A stretch of 64,000 nucleotides of DNA from Aureimonas sp. Leaf427 (GCF_001425485.1 NZ_LMQW01000048.1:62001-126000); one strand, 5' to 3'; shown: positions 16,790-26,148, numbered from the stretch's first letter. Notes: generated from the letters alone by a model not told the origin. Made by a program: numbers and translations.

Positions 16790-18184
16790 ATGAACACCAT
16801 GAACCTTGCCCCGAACGCGCCAACCGATGCCGCAGCGCTTCCCGTCTGGACGATCGGGCGCGAGGGGCTCGACAAACTGCCCGAGCCGGCGCGGGCCTGG
16901 GCGGCCGCCACGCGCTTCAAGGCCGGGGCGGGCGAGGTGCTTCTCGTGCCGGGCGAGGGGGCGAGCCTTGCCGGCGCCGTGCTCGGCCTCGGCGCCGAGG
17001 CGGACGCGCCCGCCCGGTCGCTGCTCGCCGGCGCGCTCGGCCGCAGCCTTCCCGAGGGCGACTGGCGCCTCGAAGGGCCGGACGCCCTCGACGCCGATCT
17101 CGCCGCGCTCGCCTACCGGATCGGCGCCTACCGCTTCGAGCGCTACCGCGCCAATCCCGATGGCGAGCCCCGCGCGCGCCTTCTCTTTCCCGCCGAGGTC
17201 GAGGCCCGCGCCGGGCGCCTCGCGGCCTCCGTCGCGCTCGCGCGCGATCTCATCAACACGCCCGCCAACGACATGCTGCCGGATGCGATCGAGGCCGCCG
17301 TGCGCGCGGTCGGGACCGAGTTCTCCGCGACCGTCACGTCCATCGTCGGCGACGATCTCCTGGCGCAGAACTTTCCGATGATCCATGCGGTCGGCCGGGC
17401 AAGCTCCGTCGCGCCGCGCCTGATCGAGCTTCTCTGGGGCCGCGAGGACGCGCCGCGCGTGACGCTGGTCGGCAAGGGCGTCGCCTTCGACACGGGCGGG
17501 CTCGACATCAAGCCCGCCTCCGGCATGCTCCTGATGAAGAAGGACATGGGCGGCGCCGCCAACGTGCTCGGCCTTGCCCGCGCCATCATGGATGCCGGCC
17601 TGCACGTGCGGCTTCGCGTGCTCGTGCCGTCCGTCGAGAACGCCATTTCCGCCAGCGCCTTCCGCCCCGGCGACATTCTGAAGAGCCGCAAGGGCCGGAC
17701 GGTCGAGATCGGCAACACGGATGCGGAAGGCCGCCTCATCCTCGCCGACGCGCTGGCGCTGGCCGACGAGGAGGCGCCCGAGCTCCTGATCGACATGGCG
17801 ACGCTGACGGGCGCCGCCCGCGTCGCGCTCGGGCCGGACCTGCCGCCCTTCTTCACCGCGGACGAGGCCTTCGCCGCCGATCTCGCCGCGGCCTCCGCGG
17901 CCGTCGCCGATCCGCTCTGGCGCCTGCCGCTCCACAAGCCCTATGCGCGCTCGCTCGCCTCCAAGATCGCCGACATCAACAACGTCACGCCCGACGGCTT
18001 CGCCGGCGCGATCACGGCCGCGCTCTTCCTCGAAGGCTTCGTGGAGAAGGCGGCGAGCTGGACCCATCTCGACGTCTACGGCTGGCGCCCACAGGCCTCC
18101 CATCTCGGCCCCGTCGGCGGCGAGGCGCAAGGGTTGCGCGCGCTCTTCCAGGTGATCGAGGGCCGATACCCACATGCAGGGTGA
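16790..18184 (+). CDS. M17 leucyl aminopeptidase family protein
   Basis: A 464-residue cytosolic metallo-aminopeptidase of the M17 family. The metal and active-site elements are present in order: LVGKGVAFDTGGLDIKP, MKKDMGGAA, and the family signature NTDAEGRLILADAL in the C-terminal half. The N-terminal domain is shorter and less conserved than in PepA, the pattern of the rhizobial paralogue usually found beside a C40 peptidase, as here. Substrates are probably short peptides. Two ATGs (16790 and 16799) are possible. A marR-like gene and an NlpC/P60 gene follow, suggesting a peptide or cell-wall turnover group. Confidence 0.92.
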   Translation: MNTMNLAPNAPTDAAALPVWTIGREGLDKLPEPARAWAAATRFKAGAGEVLLVPGEGASLAGAVLGLGAEADAPARSLLAGALGRSLPEGDWRLEGPDALDADLAALAYRIGAYRFERYRANPDGEPRARLLFPAEVEARAGRLAASVALARDLINTPANDMLPDAIEAAVRAVGTEFSATVTSIVGDDLLAQNFPMIHAVGRASSVAPRLIELLWGREDAPRVTLVGKGVAFDTGGLDIKPASGMLLMKKDMGGAANVLGLARAIMDAGLHVRLRVLVPSVENAISASAFRPGDILKSRKGRTVEIGNTDAEGRLILADALALADEEAPELLIDMATLTGAARVALGPDLPPFFTADEAFAADLAAASAAVADPLWRLPLHKPYARSLASKIADINNVTPDGFAGAITAALFLEGFVEKAASWTHLDVYGWRPQASHLGPVGGEAQGLRALFQVIEGRYPHAG

Positions 18185-18241
18185 AATCTCAACGAAGCTC
18201 GGCTATGAAAGAGAACGGGTCCGAAACGACGGCGGTTCTTC

Positions 18242-18592
18242 ATGGGTATCGAGCTTCGGCCCGCGCAAGCGCTCCGACTTCTCCATCAGACCGCGCTTCT
18301 CCAGGCGCGGGACGAGGAGCATGACCTGACCGTGCGCCAGACCGCCATCCTCCTCACCATCTATCTGGAAGCCCCGCCCCACACGGTGCGCGGGCTCGCC
18401 GCGCGTCTCAACGTCACCAAGCCCGTCATCACGCGGGCGCTGGATACGATGGGCGGGCTGGAGCTGGTGGAGCGTCGGCGCGATCCCGCCGACAAGCGCA
18501 ACGTCCTCGTCCGCCGCACCGTCAAGGGCAGCCTCCACGTCGCCAAGATGGCCGACCGCGTGGTCGAGCAGGCGGCGGGCCTCCAGCCATGA
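18242..18592 (+). CDS. MarR-type winged-helix regulator
   Basis: A 116-residue DNA-binding protein. A winged helix-turn-helix spans about residues 25-95 (LTVRQTAILLTIYLEAPPHT, then VRGLAARLNVTKPVITRALD, and the wing RRRDPADKRNVLVRRT). It is short, with reduced dimerisation helices compared with the usual ~145 residues. It ends in ATGA overlapping the start of the NlpC/P60 gene, so the two are cotranslated. The target is unknown; local control of this cluster is a reasonable guess. Confidence 0.85.
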   Translation: MGIELRPAQALRLLHQTALLQARDEEHDLTVRQTAILLTIYLEAPPHTVRGLAARLNVTKPVITRALDTMGGLELVERRRDPADKRNVLVRRTVKGSLHVAKMADRVVEQAAGLQP

Positions 18593-19476
18593 CCGCCCCG
18601 CTCGATAGGGCCGCCCCGCTCGACAAGCGCCTCAACGCCATGCGCCCCGATCTCGCCGATGTCCGGCTGAAGGGCCGGGTCGAGGCCGACCGCTTCGTCG
18701 AGGGCCGACCCGAAATCGTGCTCGACCCGATCGCCCCCTTGCGCCGCGCGCCGCGCCCCGATGCCGCGCTGGAGACTGAAGCGCTCTACGGCGAGACCGT
18801 GCTCGTCTTCGAGACCGACGAGGAGGGCTGGTCCTGGGTCCAGCTTCTCTCGGACGGCTATGTCGGCTACATGCCGACGACCGCGCTCGGGCCCTCGCTC
18901 GGCCCCTCGTTTGCCCTGCCGACCCACCGCGTCGCCGTGCCGCGCACGCTCCTCTTCCCCGGCCCCGACATCAAGCTCCCGCCGCTCGCCGGCCTTCCCA
19001 TGGGCGCCCTCGTCGCCGTGCGCGGCGAAGCTGCGGACCACAACGCCACCTACGGACTCGTTCACCCCGCCGGCGCCATCGTCCGCCAGCACTTGAGCCT
19101 CCCCGACGCGGCCGCCGAAGACGTCGTCGCCACCGCCGAACGCTTTCTCGGCACGCCCTATCTCTGGGGCGGCAAGTCGACGCTGGGCATCGACTGTTCC
19201 GGCCTCGTCCAGCTCGCCCTCTCCATGGCCGGCTGCGCGGCGCCCCGCGACGCCGACTTGCAGGAGCAGGCCCTCGGCGCGCCGCTCCCCACGACCGAAC
19301 CCCTCCGCCGCGGCGACCTCGTCTTCTGGAAAGGCCATGTCGGCCTCATGGCCGACAAAACCCGCCTGCTCCACGCCAACGCCTTCCACATGATGGTCAC
19401 GATCGAGCCGCTGGCCGATGTGGTGGCGAGAGCAGAGGCGAGGGGGTCGAGGGTGACGAGCGTGCGGCGGCTTTAG
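18589..19476 (+). CDS. NlpC/P60 (C40) cell-wall peptidase
   Basis: A 295-residue hydrolase. An SH3-like domain (about residues 40-150, with GETVLVFETDEEGWSWVQL and DGYVGYM) precedes the NlpC/P60 catalytic domain: nucleophile Cys in GIDCSGLVQLAL near residue 205, catalytic His in KGHVGLM near residue 249, and the following HAN. Family members cut D-Glu-diaminopimelate or related bonds in peptidoglycan peptides. No signal peptide is visible, so it may act on recycled cytoplasmic muropeptides, which would suit the aminopeptidase two genes upstream. Confidence 0.9.
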   Translation: MTAPLDRAAPLDKRLNAMRPDLADVRLKGRVEADRFVEGRPEIVLDPIAPLRRAPRPDAALETEALYGETVLVFETDEEGWSWVQLLSDGYVGYMPTTALGPSLGPSFALPTHRVAVPRTLLFPGPDIKLPPLAGLPMGALVAVRGEAADHNATYGLVHPAGAIVRQHLSLPDAAAEDVVATAERFLGTPYLWGGKSTLGIDCSGLVQLALSMAGCAAPRDADLQEQALGAPLPTTEPLRRGDLVFWKGHVGLMADKTRLLHANAFHMMVTIEPLADVVARAEARGSRVTSVRRL

Positions 19477-19574
19477 ATGGCGAGTCGCTCCGTGATCCAC
19501 GGCGCATGCTATGGGCCGTACCTCGCCCATCCAGATCTTTGAGAGGAATTTCGACAACGGAGCCGGTGCTGGAC

Positions 19575-20810
19575 CTACCGACGGGTGCCGGCAAGCCCCG
19601 ACGAGAAGGCAATCCCCAAAGAGAGAACCGTCAGCCCGGTCGCCAGCAAAAAGGTCATCTGCATCCCGGTGGCAACCGCTTGAGGCGTCGCGCGGATGAT
19701 GTCCTCCACGCCCACGGCGAAGGCGAAGACGGCGCCCATGAAGAAGGCGCCGGCCATCAGGCCGATATTTCGGGACAGGTTCAGCAGACCGGAAACTGTG
19801 CCGCGGCGCTCGCTGGATACGTCGCCCAGCGCCGCCGCGTTGTTGGCCGCTTGAAAGAGCTGATAGCCCGGCGTCAGAACCATGATGGAAAGTGCATAGC
19901 CCGCAACGCCGATCATCTTCGGCAGGAGCGCAAGCAGACAGCTGCCGCCCACGAGAAGCAGGAGCCCGGCGGCAGCCACGCGGTAGCCGCCCCAGCCATC
20001 GACGAGCCGACCCGCAGGAACACCGCAGATCATGGAAATGCCGGGCCCAATCGCCATGACGAGACCGATCGATGTTTCCGTCAAGCCAAGTCCGAGACGG
20101 AGATAGAAGGGGCCGACCACCAGAGTCGTCATCATCACGGCGGCCACCAGCATGTTGACGAAGAGATGGGGAACGATCCTGCCGTCGAGCACAGCCAGTA
20201 AACTCGGCATGGGCGTCTTCTCTTCCCGAGTTTCGGTGGGCAGCGTCGCGAGGCAAAGAACCAAGGCGGTGGCCGCAAGCGGAATCTGAACCCAGAAGAT
20301 GCCCCGCCATCCCGTGACCGGAAGCAACAGCCCGCCCAGCGAGGGGCCCAGCGCCGTTCCCAACGCCGACATGGTACCGACGAGGCCCATGGCGCGCCCG
20401 ATATGAGCCTTGGCGGTCATCTGACGCATCAAGGCCATCGAGAGCGCCATCAGGAAGGCCGCACCGACGCCTTGAACCGCACGTGCGCCGATCAACGACC
20501 AGAGGTTCGGCGCCAGGCTGCACAACACGGATGCGAAGAGGAACACTCCGAGCCCCGTCATCAGCATGGACTTGAGCCCGTAGCGGTCACCCAACCGGCC
20601 TGCGACCACGACGAAGACCGTCAATGCCGCGAGATATCCGACGACGACGGCCTGCACCTGGGAGAAAGGCGCCGCAAACGCCTGAGCCAGTGAAGGCAGC
20701 GCGACATTGGCGATGCTGGTTCCAAGAGTTGCCAGCAGCATGCACAGCGCCAGGGTCGCCGTGACGCCCGTCCGCTTCCCGTCCGACGGAAGGGTGTCGT
20801 TCGTTTCCAT
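19575..20810 (-). CDS. MFS drug-type efflux transporter
   Basis: A 411-residue major facilitator with about 12 membrane helices. Typical exporter motifs are present: GRLGDRYGLKSML (motif A) after helix 2, the GTALGPSLGG type motif C, and LGTSIANVALPSLAQAF in helix 1. The ATG at 20810 has AAGGA 8 bases upstream; the longer frame to 20912 would run through the shared promoter. It is divergent from the MerR-type gene at 20879 across a 68-base gap, which suggests regulation by that protein. The substrate is unknown, but a toxic small molecule is likely. Confidence 0.88.
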   Translation of the reverse strand: METNDTLPSDGKRTGVTATLALCMLLATLGTSIANVALPSLAQAFAAPFSQVQAVVVGYLAALTVFVVVAGRLGDRYGLKSMLMTGLGVFLFASVLCSLAPNLWSLIGARAVQGVGAAFLMALSMALMRQMTAKAHIGRAMGLVGTMSALGTALGPSLGGLLLPVTGWRGIFWVQIPLAATALVLCLATLPTETREEKTPMPSLLAVLDGRIVPHLFVNMLVAAVMMTTLVVGPFYLRLGLGLTETSIGLVMAIGPGISMICGVPAGRLVDGWGGYRVAAAGLLLLVGGSCLLALLPKMIGVAGYALSIMVLTPGYQLFQAANNAAALGDVSSERRGTVSGLLNLSRNIGLMAGAFFMGAVFAFAVGVEDIIRATPQAVATGMQMTFLLATGLTVLSLGIAFSSGLAGTRR

Positions 20811-20854
20811 CTCTGCGTTCCTTGCCGAATAAAGTGTTCCAGCGCAGGCTGCCA

Positions 20855-20876
20855 CTTCAACTCGACTTGAGGTCAA
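20855..20876 (-). promoter_or_regulatory. SoxR-like operator and -35 for the MFS gene
   Basis: Read leftward: TTGACC (20876-20871) runs into the dyad CCTCAAGTCGAGTTGAAG (20872-20855), which matches the E. coli soxS operator pattern CCTCAAGTTAACTTGAGG at 14 of 18 positions. The dyad lies immediately downstream of the -35, as in MerR-family promoters. A clear -10 at the 19-20 base spacing is not seen. Confidence 0.5.
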
Positions 20877-20878
20877 GC

Positions 20879-21316
20879 ATGAGATGTCTGGATATCGGCG
20901 AGGTCGCTGCAAGGAGCGGAATCAAACCCTCGGCGTTGCGCCACTACGAGGAGGCCGGGTTGATCTCCTCGGTCTCTCGCCACGGGTTGCGTCGCCAGTT
21001 CCCGCCCGAAGTGCTGCTGCAGCTCAGGCTGATCTCCATGGGGAAGCTGGCGGGATTCTCGCTTGCGGAAATCGCCGGAATGTTCGGCAAGGACGGCGTG
21101 GCCGACCTGCCCCGCATTGTCTTGCGTGAGAAGGCGGCCGAGATCGATCGCCAGATCAGGCAACTGACCGCCCTCCGCGACACGCTCCGCCACGTCGCCG
21201 ATTGTCCGGCGCCATCCCATATGGACTGCCCGACCTTCAGGCGGCTCGTTCATGCCGCCGGTAAGCCGCAAAGGGCAGGATCGAAGATTGCGAAGTCAGG
21301 GAAACCCAACGCTTGA
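20879..21316 (+). CDS. MerR-family regulator, SoxR-like
   Basis: A 145-residue regulator: MerR helix-turn-helix and wing (LDIGEVAARSGIKPSALRHY, EEAGLISSVSRHGLRRQF), a coiled-coil dimer helix, then an effector end with DCPAPSHMDCPTF. SoxR proteins have CxxCxC-x5-C there to hold a [2Fe-2S] cluster; only the last two of those cysteines have counterparts here. GAGG lies 6 bases before the ATG at 20879; the longer frame to 20822 covers the promoter. It probably controls the divergent MFS gene through the dyad at 20855-20872, but the signal it senses is unknown. Confidence 0.85.
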   Translation: MRCLDIGEVAARSGIKPSALRHYEEAGLISSVSRHGLRRQFPPEVLLQLRLISMGKLAGFSLAEIAGMFGKDGVADLPRIVLREKAAEIDRQIRQLTALRDTLRHVADCPAPSHMDCPTFRRLVHAAGKPQRAGSKIAKSGKPNA

Positions 21317-21364
21317 GATTGACTCTGACGTCGATCCAGAGTGCGGCTTCGGCAACCGTCGCCT

Positions 21365-22306
21365 TCAATACCCCGCCGTCCGATCCACCAGATGCTTCAG
21401 CGCCTCTCCGCGTTCGAGCGCCTCGATCTGTCCGACGATCAGCGGCACCAGCGCATCCGGGTCGGAGCTGGCGGCCGCGTGGGGCGTGACGAAGACCTTC
21501 GGGTGGTGCCAGAGGGGGCTCGTGGCGGGGAGGGGTTCGGTCTGGAAGACGTCGAGGGAGGCTTCGAGAAGCGTGCCGGCGTCGAGGGCGGCGAGGATGT
21601 CGGCCTCGTTCTGGAGCCCGCCGCGGCCGGCATTGACGAGGATCGGACCACCGAAGGGCGTGGCGCGCTTCAGCTTGGCGAAGAGGGCGCGGTCGAGGAT
21701 CCCGGCCGTGGCCGGCGTGTGCGGCAGGAGCACGACGAGGATGTCGGTCGTGCCGAGGAAGGCTGAGAGCTCCTCGTCGCCGGCGAAGCACGCGACGCCG
21801 GGCACTTGCTTCTTCGTGCGCGACCAGCCCGCGAGCTTGAAGCCGAAGGGCTTCAGCTTCTCCGCAGCGTCCCGACCGAGTTCGCCGAGGCCCATGATGC
21901 CGACCGTCACCGCGCCGGCCGCCGGCTGCACGCGCTCGTTCCACTGGCCGGCGGCCTGCTGCGCGCGGTAGGCGAAGCCGCGCCGGTGATGGTCGAGCAC
22001 GCGCCAGGCGACGTATTCGCTCATCCGGCCCGTCAGGTCCTCCGCGACGATCCGGGCGATCGGGACGTCGGGAAGGCTCTTGTCGCGCAGGACGTGGTCG
22101 ACGCCCGCGCCGATCGAGAAGATGGCCTTGAGGTTCGGCAGGGTCGAGAGCAGCCCCTCCGGCTGCTTCCAGACGACGGCATAGTCGATCCCGGGATCGC
22201 TCGCCCCGGTGGGTTCGGTGACGATCCGGCGGCCGGGCAGCGCCTTTTCCAGGGCGTCCAGCCAGGTTTTCGAGGGATAGCCGGTGATGGAGAGGAGAAC
22301 GGTCAT
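21365..22306 (-). CDS. ghrA: Glyoxylate/hydroxypyruvate reductase A family
   Basis: A 313-residue D-2-hydroxyacid dehydrogenase. The NAD(P)-binding glycine motif is in GIMGLGELGRDAAEKL near residue 138, followed by catalytic Arg (VNAGRGGLQNEADI), Glu (DVFQTEPLPATSPLW) and His (VFVTPHAAASSD). The divergent N-terminal domain and full set of active-site residues fit the GhrA type. Its ATG overlaps the NUDIX gene stop (ATGA). It is the last gene of the long unit that starts at 32601. Coupling to a peptide importer has no obvious metabolic reason. Confidence 0.88.
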   Translation of the reverse strand: MTVLLSITGYPSKTWLDALEKALPGRRIVTEPTGASDPGIDYAVVWKQPEGLLSTLPNLKAIFSIGAGVDHVLRDKSLPDVPIARIVAEDLTGRMSEYVAWRVLDHHRRGFAYRAQQAAGQWNERVQPAAGAVTVGIMGLGELGRDAAEKLKPFGFKLAGWSRTKKQVPGVACFAGDEELSAFLGTTDILVVLLPHTPATAGILDRALFAKLKRATPFGGPILVNAGRGGLQNEADILAALDAGTLLEASLDVFQTEPLPATSPLWHHPKVFVTPHAAASSDPDALVPLIVGQIEALERGEALKHLVDRTAGY

Positions 22307-22971
22307 CGAGCGGATTCCTCGTCGAGGGCGATGGCGGCCTGAAGTCCGGCTGCCCGGGCGCGGCCGACGCGCGCGAACCAATGGGTGCAGGCGATGACGA
22401 AGCCGTTCTCGATCATCCCCTCGTCGACCGCCTCGACCAGCGCGCTGACGGGCGCCAGAATCGGGCGGATGTCCTCGTGCTCGTCGTCGAGCCCGGCGGC
22501 GTCGGAGAGATCGGAGGCATCGACGATCGCGAGGAAGATCAGCGCGTATTCGTCGGTGAGGCCCGGCGAGGGGAGCATGGTGAAGCAGCGCTCGACGGCC
22601 AGCGCCGTGAGCCCGGTCTCTTCCAGCAGCTCGCGCGCCGCCGCCGCGTCCGGCGCCTCGCCCGCGTCGATCAGCCCGGCGGGCAGCTCGATCGCCGCCG
22701 CGTTCGGCGTCTTCAGCGCGGCGCCGATGCGGAACTGCCTGAGCACCACGATCGCATCGAGTTTGGGATCGTAGGGCACGACGATCGCGACCGACCCCGT
22801 CGCGATGAACTCGCGCGAGAGGGGACCGATCTGCCGCGTCCCGTCGATCGAGCGATGCGTCAGGGTGATCTTCTCGAAGGGGCGGAAGCCGTCGTGCAGC
22901 CGCTCGCGCGTCTCAAAGGAGACGTCGAGCGGCTGGTCGGCGAGCGCGTCGCGATAATGGCTCTCCCTCAT
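22303..22971 (-). CDS. NUDIX hydrolase, ADP-ribose pyrophosphatase-like
   Basis: A 222-residue protein. The NUDIX box is GLIDAGEAPDAAAARELLEE with TGL following (about residues 101-123), with the REL-LEE-TG core intact. The surroundings, including VLRQFRIGAALKTPNAAAIE before the box and the SPGLTDEYALIFLA segment after it, resemble ADP-ribose or nucleotide-sugar pyrophosphatases. The exact substrate is not set by the sequence. It overlaps yejF upstream and ghrA downstream by ATGA junctions, so it is tightly coupled within the operon. Confidence 0.85.
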   Translation of the reverse strand: MRESHYRDALADQPLDVSFETRERLHDGFRPFEKITLTHRSIDGTRQIGPLSREFIATGSVAIVVPYDPKLDAIVVLRQFRIGAALKTPNAAAIELPAGLIDAGEAPDAAAARELLEETGLTALAVERCFTMLPSPGLTDEYALIFLAIVDASDLSDAAGLDDEHEDIRPILAPVSALVEAVDEGMIENGFVIACTHWFARVGRARAAGLQAAIALDEESAR

Positions 22972-24626
22972 TGCGCGACGATCCCGGTCGGCGCCGTCTC
23001 GATGTTGAAGGCCGCGGCCATCAGGGCCTTCGTGTAGTCGGTCTGTGGCCGCTCGAAGATCTCCGTCGAGGGGCCTCGCTCGACCACCTGTCCGTTGCGC
23101 ATGACGATGACCTCGTTGGCGAGCGCGCGCACGACGCGCAGGTCGTGGCTGATGAAGAGATAGGCCAGATCGTGCTTCTCCTGCAGATCGCGCAGGAGGT
23201 CCACGACCTGGGCCTGCACGCTCATGTCCAGCGCGGAGGTCGGCTCGTCCAGCATGACGAAGCGCGGATTGAGCACCATCGCGCGCGCGATCGCCACGCG
23301 CTGGCGCTGCCCGCCCGAGAACTCGTGCGGATAGCGAAAGCGCGTTCCGGGATCGAGCCCGACCTCGCCGAGCGCGGCCACGACGCGCGCGTCCCGCGCA
23401 TGCGCCGACAGCTTGGGCTCGTGCACGGCCAGCCCCTCGCCGATGATGTCGGCGATCGACATGCGCGGCGAGAGCGAGCCGAACGGGTCCTGGAACACGA
23501 TCTGGATGCGCTTGCGAAAGGCGCGCATCGCCTGGAACGAGCGCTGGTCGATGCGCTCGCCCTCGAAGGTGATGGCGCCCTTGGAGGAGATCATGCGGCA
23601 GAGCGCGAGGCCGAGCGTCGTCTTGCCGGAGCCGGATTCGCCGACGACGCCGACCGTCTGCCCCGCGCGAAGCTGGAGGTCGATGCCGTCCACTGCCTTC
23701 ACATGGTCCGTCACCTTGCGGAAGAGCCCGGTGCGGATCGGGAACCAGACCTTTACGTCCTTCGCCTCCATCACGAGGGGCGCGTTGAGATTGGCCGGCG
23801 GCGGGGCGCCGCGCGGTTCGGCGGCGAGGAGATGGCGCGTATAGTGGTGCTGCGGGTTGGAGAAGATTTCCTCCGTCGGCCCGGTCTCCACGATCTCGCC
23901 GCGATACATGACGCAGACCCGGTCGGCGATCTTGCGCACGATGCCGAGATCGTGGGTGATGAAGAGCAGCGCCATGCCGCGCTTCTGCTGCTGGACCTTC
24001 AGAAGCTCCAGGATCTGCGCCTGCACGGTGACGTCGAGCGCGGTCGTCGGCTCGTCCGCGATGAGGAGGTCCGGCTCGTTGGCGAGCGCCATCGCGATCA
24101 TCACGCGCTGGCGCTGGCCGCCGGACAACTGGTGCGGATAGGCGCCGAGGCGCTTTTCGGGCTCGCGGATGCCGACCTGATGGAGGAGGTCCAGCGTGCG
24201 CTTGCGCGCCTCCGCCGTCGAGACGCCGCGATGGAGCTTCAGCACCTCGCCGACCTGCCGCTCGATCGTGTGCAGCGGGTTCAGCGAGGACATGGGCTCC
24301 TGGAAGATCATCGAGATCTTGTTGCCCCGGACCTTTCTGAGATCGCGCTCGTCGTCGTCGATGAGGTTCTCGTCGCGGTAGTAGACCGCGCCCGCGGGAT
24401 GGCTGGCGGCCGGGTAGGGCAGGAGCTTCAGGATCGAGAGCGCCGAGACCGACTTGCCCGACCCGGACTCGCCGACCAGCGCCACCGTCTCGCCCGCGCC
24501 GACCGTGAAGGACACGCCCTTCACGGCGAGCGAGGTCTTGCCGCCTTGCGTGAAGGCGACCTGCAGCCCCTCGACCGAGAGGAGCGGCCGGCCGGGCGCG
24601 GGGGACGGCGTCGCGAGCGCGCTCAT
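22968..24626 (-). CDS. yejF: Peptide ABC importer ATPase, two domains (YejF)
   Basis: A 552-residue fused ATPase pair. Domain 1 has Walker A GESGSGKS (residues 52-59), signature LSGGQRQRV and Walker B LLIADEP; domain 2 repeats [17 protein letters not shown] and VMLDEP. Each ends in the oligopeptide/dipeptide ATPase extension. The fused form is typical of YejF, which drives uptake of peptides such as microcin C. It should pair with YejB and YejE encoded about 1.8 kb upstream in the same unit; a toxin-antitoxin pair and a metal exporter gene intervene. It overlaps neighbours at both ends (ATGA). Confidence 0.94.
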   Translation of the reverse strand: MSALATPSPAPGRPLLSVEGLQVAFTQGGKTSLAVKGVSFTVGAGETVALVGESGSGKSVSALSILKLLPYPAASHPAGAVYYRDENLIDDDERDLRKVRGNKISMIFQEPMSSLNPLHTIERQVGEVLKLHRGVSTAEARKRTLDLLHQVGIREPEKRLGAYPHQLSGGQRQRVMIAMALANEPDLLIADEPTTALDVTVQAQILELLKVQQQKRGMALLFITHDLGIVRKIADRVCVMYRGEIVETGPTEEIFSNPQHHYTRHLLAAEPRGAPPPANLNAPLVMEAKDVKVWFPIRTGLFRKVTDHVKAVDGIDLQLRAGQTVGVVGESGSGKTTLGLALCRMISSKGAITFEGERIDQRSFQAMRAFRKRIQIVFQDPFGSLSPRMSIADIIGEGLAVHEPKLSAHARDARVVAALGEVGLDPGTRFRYPHEFSGGQRQRVAIARAMVLNPRFVMLDEPTSALDMSVQAQVVDLLRDLQEKHDLAYLFISHDLRVVRALANEVIVMRNGQVVERGPSTEIFERPQTDYTKALMAAAFNIETAPTGIVAQ

Positions 24627-25720
24627 GTCGAAACTCCCTGGAAGATGCCGGGGCCGGCGCTGCGATGCGAATGGCCGTGATCATGGCCGTGCGAGGCCTT
24701 GGCGGCCGTGTGCCGCCGGTCCTGCCCATGCCCATGCCCATGCGCGTGCTCATGATCATGGTCGTGGTGATCGTGCCCGTCTCCGCCCTCCTTCAGGGCG
24801 GCGTCGGCGCAGGTCTCGCGCTCGGTCTCCACGGTCGCGTGCTCGATGCTGAAGCGCGCCGCGAGCAGGCGCTTGACCGCCGTCACGGTCGGGTGGTCCT
24901 CCGCTCCAGCTCTCAGCCGAACGTGCAGCGTCGCGGCGCGGCGCTTGGAGGTGAGCGCCCAGCAATGGACGTGGTGGACGTCCTCGACGCCGGGCACCTC
25001 GGCGATCAGCACCTTGGCGATGGCCTGTCCTTCCGCGCCGGCCGGTGTGCCTTCGAGGAGGATATGGGCGGAATCGCGCACGAGCTTTCCGGCATTGCCG
25101 AGAATGAGCACGGCGACGAGGACGGAGAGGATCGGATCGATCGGCATCCACCCGGTCCAGAGAATGACGAGGGACGCCGCGATGGCCGCGACCGAGCCTA
25201 AGAGGTCGCCGACGACATGGAGGAGGGCGCCGCGAAGGTTCAGATCCTCCTTGTCCCCGCCATGGAGGACGAAGAAACTCACGATGTTCACCAGAAGCCC
25301 GCCGATGGCGATGACCAGCATCGGCCCGCCCAGAACCTCGACCGGCGCCGCGATGCGCTGCACCGCCTCGTAGAGGATGATGCCGGCCACGGCGAAGAGA
25401 ACGAGGCCGTTGGAATAGGCGACGAGGATCTGGAAGCGCCCGTAGCCATAGCTGCGCAGCGCATCCGCCGGCCGCCGCGACAGCCGGATGGCGAAGACCG
25501 CGAGCGCGAGCCCGGCGAAGTCGATGAACATGTGTCCGGCATCGGCCAGCAGAGCCAGCGATCCCGAGAAGATGCCCCCGGCGATCTCCGCCAGCATGAA
25601 CGTGCCCGTCAGCGCCGCCGCGATGAGGATGCGCCTCTCGCTGGCATGCCCGGCATGGTCGTGCCCGCCAGCGGCGTGGGAGTGGCCGGCGTGGTCGTGA
25701 TGGGAATGGTCGTGGCTCAC
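24623..25720 (-). CDS. Cation diffusion facilitator with His-rich tails
   Basis: A 365-residue CDF-family exporter of divalent metal, probably zinc. Six helices are visible with the metal-site motifs LLADAGHMFID in helix 2 and HVVGDLLGS in helix 5, and a C-terminal cytoplasmic domain (VHHVHCWAL). Both ends are very rich in His and Asp: the first 27 residues hold ten His, and the C-terminal ~45 carry a long HDHHDHDHEHAHGHGHG run. The GTG at 25720 overlaps the toxin gene stop, with GGGAG 7 bases upstream. It is an unexpected member of a peptide-import operon. Confidence 0.9.
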   Translation of the reverse strand: MSHDHSHHDHAGHSHAAGGHDHAGHASERRILIAAALTGTFMLAEIAGGIFSGSLALLADAGHMFIDFAGLALAVFAIRLSRRPADALRSYGYGRFQILVAYSNGLVLFAVAGIILYEAVQRIAAPVEVLGGPMLVIAIGGLLVNIVSFFVLHGGDKEDLNLRGALLHVVGDLLGSVAAIAASLVILWTGWMPIDPILSVLVAVLILGNAGKLVRDSAHILLEGTPAGAEGQAIAKVLIAEVPGVEDVHHVHCWALTSKRRAATLHVRLRAGAEDHPTVTAVKRLLAARFSIEHATVETERETCADAALKEGGDGHDHHDHDHEHAHGHGHGQDRRHTAAKASHGHDHGHSHRSAGPGIFQGVST

Positions 25721-26148
25721 GAGGGCGCTCCCGGGCGCTGCGGCAGGTCTGCCGGCGAAAGGCGGTGAAGGGGCTTGGGCATTTTTAGACGCCGATCCGA
25801 CGAGACGATCGCATCGCATTCGGCCGCGAGGGCGGTCGCTACGTGGATGCTGTCCGGCGTCGTTCCGCCGATGGATGCCCTGAGTTCGGCGGATCGGCGC
25901 AGGATCGTGCGATCGATGGGCAGCATTTCGATCAGCTTGCGATCGGCGAGAAGCTCTTCGAAGACGTGCACCCGCCAGGCCTCGCTGCGCTGGAGCGGCT
26001 GCACGATCACTTCCGCCAGCGTCAGTTCGCTCGTCACGAGGCCGACGGCGCGCGCTTCCGCTTCGGCGAAAAGGATCATGAGGTGGCGATCGCTCTTCTC
26101 GATGAAGTCGATGACGACGTTGGCGTCGATGTAGAGCCGCTCCTGCAT
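25717..26148 (-). CDS. PIN-domain toxin, VapC-like
   Basis: A 143-residue PIN-domain RNase. Four acidic positions fit the active site: YIDANVVIDF (Asp near residue 8), LTLAEVIV, TTPDSIHVATA, and IVSSDRRL. VapC toxins of this type cut tRNA or other RNA when the antitoxin is lost. I chose the ATG at 26148, which overlaps the antitoxin stop (TGATG); an ATG at 26157 is also possible. It is followed by the CDF gene with a GTGA overlap. The pair lies between yejE and yejF. Confidence 0.82.
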   Translation of the reverse strand: MQERLYIDANVVIDFIEKSDRHLMILFAEAEARAVGLVTSELTLAEVIVQPLQRSEAWRVHVFEELLADRKLIEMLPIDRTILRRSAELRASIGGTTPDSIHVATALAAECDAIVSSDRRLKMPKPLHRLSPADLPQRPGAPS

